A DNA stretch of 64,000 nucleotides from Bedellia somnulentella (taxonomy: Eukaryota; Arthropoda; Insecta; Lepidoptera; Bedelliidae). Within the stretch, counting starts at the first letter, position 1, and each line of letters starts with the position of its first letter. The stretch spans positions 18,822,182 to 18,886,181 of the forward strand of contig OY755171.1 of assembly GCA_963576735.1 (NCBI GenBank), in the 5' to 3' direction. The notes below the pieces were generated by a model. The model saw only the letters and a list, made by a program, of their open reading frames with translations, was not told where the DNA came from and made no database searches. Shown in pieces: positions 42,225 through 52,900 of the stretch. Both the position numbers and the translations under genes were made by a program.

Positions 42225-43604
42225 GTTAGATATCTTTATTTTATAAATGTACATAGATTGGTAATAAATTATTTGTAATTACAATTCATAGTATTATTTA
42301 TATTCATTTGTTGCTCGGCAAATATGTAATTGATATGATAATCCCCTAAATATTAAGGGATTCTGGAAAGTAACGCTACTCTGTCATATATGTTACAGTA
42401 TTAAAATTGCTTTTTAAATGACTGAATATTTTAGAAGAGCTTTATATAATTTAATCGAGGTAACAAGAAAATATCGAGATGTCATGTGCTAATAATCAAT
42501 TTGTTCTGACTGATTAATGTTTTTTATTTAATATTGTACAGTATACATATTTACTAGAGTTTATTTAATGGACTGTTACATTTGGCACCAAAAACACAAT
42601 CGCAAAGAAAATATAGAATTTGATAAGAAGAAAAGAAATTAGGTAATAAGTAAGAAATAAATTATAAAAGAAATGAAAACATATAGCTTTTATATGCATA
42701 AACAGAATAAGAATGACAACATTACCCACTAAATACGGGCTTACAGTGTGAAATCTATTTTTGCTGCCAAACGAAATAATCACATAACACATTACACAAC
42801 AGTAACACCTCAACCAAATTTAAATAATCATATTCTTTATCAATAATAATTCATAATTATTTGTATAAGTCCAAAATAAACTATCATAAATAAAGTCAAA
42901 AGTGTGATAAAAAAAACTATGGAAAGTACTGCATGCCCTAATAATATAGTAGCCACGTTAAAAACTGAGTCGTCGGGATATTATCTATCTCGCTTGTACT
43001 TTAAGGTCCAGCGCGCACTGCGTATGCTTTATCTCTCTCTAACACAGGATTCAGTTTGTAACGTACCTACTATATTAACATCTTTTAATCAAATTAATGT
43101 AACTAGTACTAAAAGAGGCAGATATTATTCTGAGCTTTAATGAACCCTAGGTCTACTCGTATATTATGTATATTATAAATTCAAGTATCTTGTCAATTTG
43201 TATATATTCTATTACTCGGTAACATATGTATATTCGTAAAATATGTCTCTCTCTCATACTATTAGTTTACATTTTAATTCGGATATTAATGCGACCAATT
43301 CCACGATCCCGCCGTAGTTGTCTTACAGAAAGTATTGTACATAATTATTTTGATTCATACTAATAACCATTTAGCTAAATAAAACTCATTTCACTAACCT
43401 TACTTGAAATATGTAATATTTTCTAACTACATTTATAAAATAAAAAATAAAAGTATAGACATGAAGAACAACTATGTTATATAAACTTTTTATGAAAGTC
43501 CAAAGCCGAACTGATCCAATATTATCTATATCTTATACGTGAGGAGACCTCCTGCATAGAGGAATCATCGTATTCTAATGTATGCTAAATGTCCTTAAAA
43601 TTAA
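42225..43604. other. convergent intergenic region
   Basis: Holds the 3' ends of Tada1 (AATAAA at 42263-42268) and of the minus-strand Ig gene. Short frames at 42565-42813 and 42904-43140 show no domain. Confidence 0.5.
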
Positions 43605-43924
43605 TCAGGAAGAAGCAACACCAGGAGAGTCAATTACCACCGTAGGTATAGGTCTACCTCTTGACGATAGTGGTGTAGAAGGTAGTGGACTGCCTCTTCG
43701 GGACATTGGTCTGGACCTAGGACTAGATGGTCCAGGACTAGACCTCTGAGAACGTATTGGTCCCATCTCTTGGTCCTCTTCTCCAACAGAGTGTGAGGGA
43801 GATGCCCTAGTGCCGAGAATTCGCCTCTCTTTCCATCCCACGTAAGCTAGGAGCGACAGTAGAAGTATGGAGCCGATGATGCCAAATATAACTCCTGATG
43901 CTGAAGCCGTTGTTATTTTTAACC
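43605..43924 (-). CDS. Ig membrane protein, last exon
   Basis: Acceptor CCTTTTTCAG; transmembrane span followed by KERRI and the Ser/Pro/Arg-rich tail ending VVIDSPGVASS and TGA at 43607-43605. Confidence 0.85.
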
Positions 43925-46900
43925 CTGAAAAAGGAAATTTTGTTGGATTTAGGCAAGTGTTTGAAGCATACAATGGTATGTATAAAAATGTTGATACGTG
44001 TCATGAAAACGATAGATAGATTTACCAAGAACTTAGAAAGTGGCTATCAATACGTCCATCTACCCTATTAGAATATAATAGCGTAAATAAATGAATCTTT
44101 TTGTGTTATTGACGATGTGGTGCCCACATGCCCCGCATTTACACACTTTAACCTTAATGAATACTAAGACTAATCAAACCGTGTTCCACCAGTATTTATG
44201 TTGAGTTTTCCAGACTTATTTGCGTAAATATCAGGTTAACCTAATAAAACATGAATTTAGCACGGGGTATCTCTAAAACGGTTTGTAAAGATCACTTGTA
44301 AAAAACGAGGAGTGAAACCATATCTCGTTTTTTTGATTCGACCCCATATTTTTATGTATTAGAGCACGGATAACTTTTTTTAATGAGCTCATTTGGATAG
44401 TTATTCTTTGTTTTCAACGAGATATTCCATGGTAAAAAATCAGTTGCTTATCAAAGGTAGTTTTTCTTGTGCAAAATTATATTGATGTATGTGGTTAAAT
44501 ATCTAAACTTACATTTACCTATTTCGCTGTTGTAAAATTAAGCATGTACAGCTTTGCGCTCCCCTATTACCCATTGATCTCCGAAGCGCGTAGTCGCGTG
44601 TTTTAACACTTATAACTTGGGTTTGGATTATGCGATAACTACCAAATTGTTAATACGTAAAGTATCGTACAACAAAAAAGTAATTTTCAGCGAATAAAAT
44701 TTTCACAATTTCATGTAATACATAATATAAAATATTTGCATATTAAATACCTGTGACCTGCAAGTTAATAAAGTCGATCTCCTCCTTCCCGTCGATGCCG
44801 GCGCCGCACGTCCACACGCCCTGGTCTCCGTGCTTCACCTTGTTGATGGTGACAGCGCAGTCGCCGCGATCCAGGCTGTAGTTCGATGGGTAGTAGTAGC
44901 GACCTAGGAGGGCTCTGAAATGTGACAGTCAATTAGCTATAGAAGTAGAGTTAGGTTGTGTAATTCCTGAGTAGGTACATTAATTTGTGAATCCAAATTC
45001 ACTTGAGGACAATAGAATAGAAAGCTAGCAAGTTATATATCTAGTCAGGGTAAAGACTGTGCGTGATAGACATCGTGTATATAAAACCAGGTCCTAAAAT
45101 TGTAAACAACTAATTTAACTGTAAAAGCAGTGGTGTTACCATGTTTGTCATATCGCGTATTTTAATGAATATCTCTTTTCCTTCACACAATTTTCAATAT
45201 CTTTGTCTTAGTCTCAACAGCTAAGTTAGCCCCGCATTAAATGCGAAAATTTTTGTTGCAGTGCCCTATAATTTTATTAATATAGAGTTTATACATGAAG
45301 CATATGACTCGGAAGAAGAGCCAGAGACGTGCCATTATTTTAGGAGTACCCACTTTTCGCCATTTGTGGCTTTGGCTATTTCTTCCTCACTAAACTAAAA
45401 CAGCTTAATTTAATAACGAATAGAAAATCTCACTTACCGAGTTTCATTTAGATCTGAATCTACACTAAAGGTATCAGAGCTTGGTGTTTCAAATCGGCAG
45501 TAACTTAAAGAAGTGTACGTTTTCGTCGTCACACAACGCAGAGTGACCGGCTTGCCGTACGGAACGCTGATATTCTGCTTCACGGCTGCTAGCTCCGTGG
45601 CTATTCTGACATTGATCTGTTTCGTGGTCTCCACTCCTGCTGACTTGTGGCCCATATAGCAGTACCAGGTCCCTGAATCGGTCTTCTCTGCATAGAAGTT
45701 GACTTCGCAGTGTCCATTTAGCAACTGCGTGCCTGTAAAACTTTTATTGGAATTCTAATGTTATGTTTGGACAAACTTAAATTAATTGAGCATATTATAA
45801 AGATCGGCTGAGAAATAAAACTAAGAGTTTATCGATAAGTTGTTTACATTTTCCTACTGTACTGTACGGAGCTTTGTAGTGTCGGTTTAGAATAGCACTA
45901 CCCCATTTCTTCCGGTGGGTGTACGTAAGAGGCGACTAACGGTATTGGGGCTTTTTAAGGGACTTTTGGGCGATGCGGTTGGAGACCCATCACCAACAAC
46001 CTTTATTCTACCATCTTTTCCCCACTCAACTTCCAAAAGTGGCTGAAAAATTTCTAATTTCTCAGCTCTGGCTACCCCTTTTAGGGATTTATAGCCGTGA
46101 GTATATGTATGTATGTATCTTCCTACTGAATCCTATCATTCTCAAACCCAAGACGTATAAAAAAAAACGTTGGAATGCTAAGTACGCTCTATGTTTAAAC
46201 AAATTAAAGTCTAAAAGAGACTGAGGAATCTCTTGTTTTAAGCATCTGGCTCACCTTTTTTGGGATTAAAGACCTTCAATCTGTTGTGTCTACCGCTTTC
46301 CAAATACTTTCCTCCCTTAAATTTTGAAATACTGACTATTTTAATACAGTTTTGATGTGTCTAAATAAATCACAAAATAAAATCATTCACTAAATATAAA
46401 GTCAATACCGTCAAGGGTGTTAGTTGCAGTAAGATACAAAAAAATAAGGAACAAGGGTGCCATGTTTTTTTCTTAGAGGGGGAGGTATTAGCTACAAATA
46501 AATAACTTTATATTGTGGGTTAACACTTGAAGTAAAGTTCCGATGGAATCACCGTAGGACCTAAAATAGGTCTAAAGGGTTGATAAGCTATTTGTTCGGA
46601 TGCTTTAGCTTTTTGGGTATATATATATTTTCTTTCCTTCTTTGAATGTAAAGTATATCTATACATATAATAAATCTGTAGAAAAGTCATTTTTGTACGT
46701 TGAAGAAATTGAAAAAAAAAATAGCCAGCGTGTGAACAGATAAGTAACAGAACCCATTTCCATCATTTTTTCAATTTTTGTCTGTTTGTCTGTATGTCTG
46801 TTTGTCTGTTTATATGTTTGTATGTGCGCACATCACGTAAAATCTACGAATTCAATGCTAAAAATGTTTATATACAAAAATTATACGTAACTTGAGGTAT

Positions 46901-49900
46901 AACTTAGTTTTTGTTTCATCGAAATCGGTTCACTCTATCAAAAGATATGATTAATTTTGTGAGTTCAAGAAGAAAAATATTACGTTACGCAATTCAGTAT
47001 AGTACTTGCAACGACATCTTAAGGTTAATTATAGAACTAATGTTGATAGTTGGAATCCAAAGTCCGATAGATGGCGTTGTGCAAATGACGTCATTTTCTG
47101 AATCGCGATTCGAAAGTTTAGATGTTTGGATGTTTGTGTGTTTGGAACAAAAAGGCTACTCAAGTACATATTATATATGAATGAAATTTGGCAGATAAAG
47201 ACCCAAATTATAACAAAGGATACTTTTTATCCCGGATAAATTTGACCAATAAAATATTCACGCCTTATTGAACTAAGAGTACCGGAAAAAATGCCTTAAG
47301 CTTTTGTCATAAGCAAATTTGACAGTACGAAGTCTGCCGGGTCAGCTAGTTCTTAAATAAAACATACTACTCTGGCCCATAGAGGCATACATGGAAGCTT
47401 TATTTAATGCAAGGTTTGAATAGATGAAAAAGAGAGTTCAAATTTTAAACATATGTTTTAATCGATCCGCCTGCGATAAAATTTCTTATTTTCAGTTTTT
47501 CACCAGCTGTGTAGTGTCTGTTTAGAATAGCACTTAACCATATCTTCCTTCAGAATCCTTTCTTATTGAATTTATACGAGGCGACTATAAATAAAGGTCG
47601 ATTTATTTTAAACGATAGTTGGGCAATGTAGCAATAGCCATCACCTACGATATTTTGCTTTTACTATCTCCTCCTCCTCCTTGCCGTGTAGTGTCGGTTT
47701 AGAATAGCACTACCCCATTTCTTCCGGTGGGTGTACGTAAGAGGCGACTAACGGTATGGGGCTATTAAGGGATTTTTGGGCGATGCGGTCGGAGACCCAT
47801 CACCAACAACCTTTATTTTTACTATCTTTTCCCCACTCAAATTTCCAAAAGTGGCTGAGGAATTTCTAATTCTTTAGCTCTAGGCTACCCCTTCCTGGGA
47901 TTTATAGCCGTGAGTATATGTATGTATGCATGTATCTCCTCCCCAAAAGTAGCTGAGGAATTGTTAATTATAAAACGCTTGCTACCCTTTACTTTACCCT
48001 GAGTTGCTAAACGCTAACCATTAAATACATATACTCACGCCATAAATTCCATTATTAAACGCTAACATGTGTCTATATATTATTTTAAATCTTAAAGTTG
48101 TACTCACGAGGATCTCTTCCCGCTGGGATGCACGAAGACGCAGTAAGACATGGGGGTGTTGGAGTTACAACGGATATCTACTTTCTCTCCTTCTAGTGCT
48201 AATATGTTCTTCACGCCATCGATTTCAAATTCTCGGTGAGCTGTGAAAAGAGAAGTTTTGCTTTGATAGAAATCAGATACTCCAAAAACATTGGTTTGAA
48301 TTTCAAATCAGTTCTCATCTCGATGTCTTTTCGTAAGTCATACGTGTTGGTAGTTTATCAGAGTTAACGCTGAAGTAAAAAATCGCAAAGAAACCATATG
48401 ACTGATTTAATAACTGCTAAATTCTGACAGAGTAAAACTATCTATCTATCTATACTATAATAAGACTGTACCGAGGTCAAAACTGTACACTGAAGAAAAA
48501 AAAACCGGTGGAATATGTTTAATTTTCGTTCCTGAAGCCAAATATTCGCTTTTTGAAAAAAAAAATGTCTGTCTTTCTGTCTGTATGTCCGGTCATCACG
48601 TTAATTCTACCAGACGGATCTTGATCAAATTATGTATGAATGTAGCTTATACACCTGGCCAACATATAGGATATCATTTATCCCGGATTTTGCAAGGGTT
48701 CCCACAGGAGCATAAAAAAACATAACTTTTATATGGCTCCCCATATTTAACGATTCATTTTTTCATCGGACGACTTTATCAGACTCATCATTAATAGTCT
48801 TTTTGGAAAAAATAAGGGTTTCATCCATATTCATCTAAATAAATGTCCTATTAATTGTTTGTCAATAGTATGACTACTAGATATATATCTTCACAGCTCA
48901 TTTATGTCCCCACCAAGGGGCTCGAGCCTACCCTATGTAGGGCGATTTGGCCTTAGTCCACCACGCTGGCCAATTGCGGGTTTGCAGACTAACGACTACT
49001 ACCGTAATAGTAGCCGGGACCGACGGCTTAACGTGCCCTCCGAAGCACGGAATCATCTTAATTTTCGGATAATCAGGTGATTCAAGCCTGCAATATCCAT
49101 CCAGACTGGGTTAAATCTTACAAATTAAATTTATAAGGTTACCACCCCCCGGGAATCGAACCCGAGACCTCCGTACTTGAAACCAAGCGCTTAACCGCGA
49201 GACCACGGAGGCAATTCTAGATAAGATTCTAGATAGAATCCTAGAAAAGATAGATAGTTTATCAAAAATTTGAAGGTAACACTAACGTTTTCGTGGCGTA
49301 GCGGTATACCGTTTGCTTAATACTAATCGAACGGAAGACCCAGGTTCGAATCTCGGGGACCACAATCTTTTTGCGATTTATTTTGCTTTTGAGTTAGCTT
49401 AGAATGATAGGAAGAATTATTACTTCTTTTTCACATTCAACTATGCGTATATGTATGAATAAAGATAAGTGAAAGTGTATTGTATGAATTTTGCGTATTC
49501 ATTTGGTAGGTCTGAGAATATATAACATAGGAACTTGGTACAAAATGGTTTGTTTCATTATTCTTATGAACAATTAAAAAGGTTTTTGGAACTCACCCCC
49601 TAAGGAATTGAAATATAGTATACAGATTTTTGACATTTCTGTATTTAGAAATTTGAAACTTTATGCGATTGACTGATACAACCACTACAATAACTTTTAA
49701 CAAAAAGATAGTGGGAAAAACAACCGAAAATAAACAATCTAGTACTAAAAAGTACGAAATAAGTTTTTTAATTGAATATGAGTACTGTGATTAATACCTT
49801 TGCAATTTCTTTATTCCACTCGCGTCCGTTCAACCTACCTAAATATTAAAATTATCTTAAATTAATTTGTGAGCCGGTGGTGCCAGCCTGCGTGATGATT

Positions 49901-52900
49901 GACAATAATAAGTGTGTATTTCGCACTTCATACACATGTACAATGTACGTATTACCATTTAAAACGTTAGGCAATAGATATATATATATTGTTTAGATTG
50001 TAATAATCAGAGATAGATAGCAGGGTGAATTCACTTTTGTTTGACTGGCACCGACTCAAAAATTAATTTAAGAGAATTTTTATATTTAGGTAGGTTGAAC
50101 TGACGCGTGTGGAATAAAGAAATTGCAAAGGTATTAATCACAGTAGGTACTCATATTCAATTAAAAAACTTATTTCGTACTTTTTAGTACTAGATTGTTT
50201 ATTTTCGGTTGTTTTTCCCACTAAGAAGTCGGTTTTCTTTTTGTTAAAAGTTATTTTATTTTACGAGTTTTAGAGATAGGCAGACCTGGCAAAGATGCCT
50301 CTCGTATGAGGCAGTGCGACGGTTACTGTATTTCGTTCTTCGCATTTCCGGTATTTCAATTATTATACGATATTAAATAGGCTCAACCATATGTAGCTTT
50401 ACATTGTTCTTAAAATCCCTGGAAAGGCGATGGTCTACAATTCTACATCTCAAGAAAGACTCAACCGTTCACGCCGAATATCCCTGAAGGGGTTAGCAGA
50501 GGTAGTAATACTTCTGAATATCACGTGACATTTTCACCTGTTGTTCAGAGAGAGCAAATCGTGGGTTGCTTAGGCAGTGTTCTCACGTTATACAGGGCAG
50601 GCCTATCGGCGTTTTGAACAAATACACTGTAACATGATTGTGAGTTTCGACAGTCCCCTCGATTTCCTGGGATGCCACCATTAGATCCTGGTCTCATGGT
50701 ACTTTCTCGGTAATAATAACAAAAGAAACGTTGCGTGAACCTGTACTTCTCTTCATAAAAGCTACGAAGAGGAGCATAAATCTTTATGGAATGGTGAAAG
50801 AACTGTTTCCTAACTCCTAGTGATTAAGGACCCACACCTTCCATCATCAGCTTAGCAGCATAACAATATGATTTTCAGAAGCAAATGCCAATATAAGTTC
50901 AGAAAATATGTAAAACGCGATACATTTGCCTATAAAATTTCAAGGCTCCCCTCGATTTCTCCAGGATCCCATCATCAGACCCTGATATCCTCATCATGGT
51001 ACCAATCCGGAAGTATCTTCTTCGAACAAAAAAATAATAATCAAAATCGGTTCACAAATGGCGAAGTAATCGGCGAACAAACATAAAAAAAATAAAAAAA
51101 TATACGGTCGAATTGAGAACACTCCTTTTTTTGAAGTCGGTTAAAAATGAATATATGAAATTAATCTATCAATCCTTCATGAGTATATATAACATAACAT
51201 AATAACATAAACGTTCACGCCGAATATCCTCGAAGGGGTTGGCAGAGGTACTAATACTTCTGAACATCACGTGACTTTGTCACCTGGTGTTCAGAGTACC
51301 CACGTTTTGCATGGACAGTGTACTCACGTGATAGGGGGCAGGCCTATCGCCGTTTTGTACGAATACACTGTCACATGACTAAGTACAACTCAGCCATGTG
51401 GGTTTCCTCACGATGTTTTCCCTCACCGTTAACAACCATGATAAATTAACCACACATATGTCTTTAGAAAAGACAAATTGGTGTAGGCCCGACCCAGGAT
51501 TTGAACGCTAGTCGTTTGCACGATAACCGAGTGTTCTACCCACTGGGCTATCACGGTTGCATATCATGAGTATATACTAACGGCTATAAATCCCAAAAAA
51601 GGGTAGCCACATCAGTAGATAGTAATTCTTTATCCACTTTTAGAAGTTGAATGGGGAAAAGGTAGTCAAATGGGTCTCCAACTGCATCGCCCAATAATCA
51701 CTTAAAAAAATCTTCATCTCCTTCATCCTCAATGTTCTTTATATCTATTACATTTACGCCCGCGGGATTATAAATATAATAAAACAGAAGTTAAGATAGT
51801 ATTTTGGATAAAACTAGATACTATACAGAGGCGACAAATACCGATCAAGTTAAAAAAAAAAACTTACACACATATTTGTTCCAAAAAAATACACACACAC
51901 AAATAGTGACTTGTTCCGCAAATATCATCCCTTCAGAGGTGTACTAACTTTTAATCATCTATTGGTACAGATATAACAGAAGCGTATTAGTAACAAAAAA
52001 TTAAGAAACGTTTTTACAAATGTTTATACCCTGCTTAGTAGGATAAAGGACAATGCTCAAATTGCGGCGCAAATGAAACTTAACTCAAATATTAGGTATA
52101 ATTAAGGGATATAATATACGCGACATGATAGTCCAGTGGGTAGAACACCCGCCCCAAAAACAGAAGGGCGTGAGTTCCAATCCTGGGATGGGCCTACACC
52201 AATTTGTCTTTTCTAAAGTCATATGTGTGGTTAATTTATCATGGTTGCTAACGGTGAGGGAAAACATCGTGAGGAAACCCACATGGCTGAATTGTACTTA
52301 GTCATGTGACAGTGTATTCGTACAAAACGGCGATAGGCCTGCCCCCTATCACGTGAGTACACTGTCTAAGCAAAACGTGGGTACCTTCTCTGGTAACTAG
52401 ATGGCGCTTGCCATGTGACTTCAGGAGTATTGGTACTTCTGCCAACCCCTTTGGGGATAAAACGGCGTGAACGTTTATGTTATGTTATAATATGTTATGT
52501 AATATATATAATACATGAGCATTGTCGTTTCATAGCTTTTTATACCTAAAATGTAAGCGTATAAACTTTCGTCTTATTCAAGTTAAAAATAAACTATCTG
52601 TTTATGTACAGATAAATAAGTAGAACTGAAAATTTTATAATGGAAACATTAGTGATTAATTGTGTACCTTTACTAAATACCAGATAGAGTTTAGAATAGC
52701 ATTACCCTGTCTCTTCCCATAATGAACCTTCGTTGTGGAATCTTAAATTGATAAGTTTTGTCTATCTAAATGAGGTTGGCCCATTACCGATGGTCTTTTA
52801 AGTATTTGTTGATTTTCGTCCATCTCAACATCCGATGTGGTTTAGAAACTAATGCCCGATTTCTGAATTGAGTATTCAAGCTGAGAACGACTTAAGACTT

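Noticed and set aside
46562..46600. Candidate for the missing Ig exon after TTTTAG
   Set aside because: The open stretch lacks a donor in the required phase and its sequence does not resemble an Ig strand.
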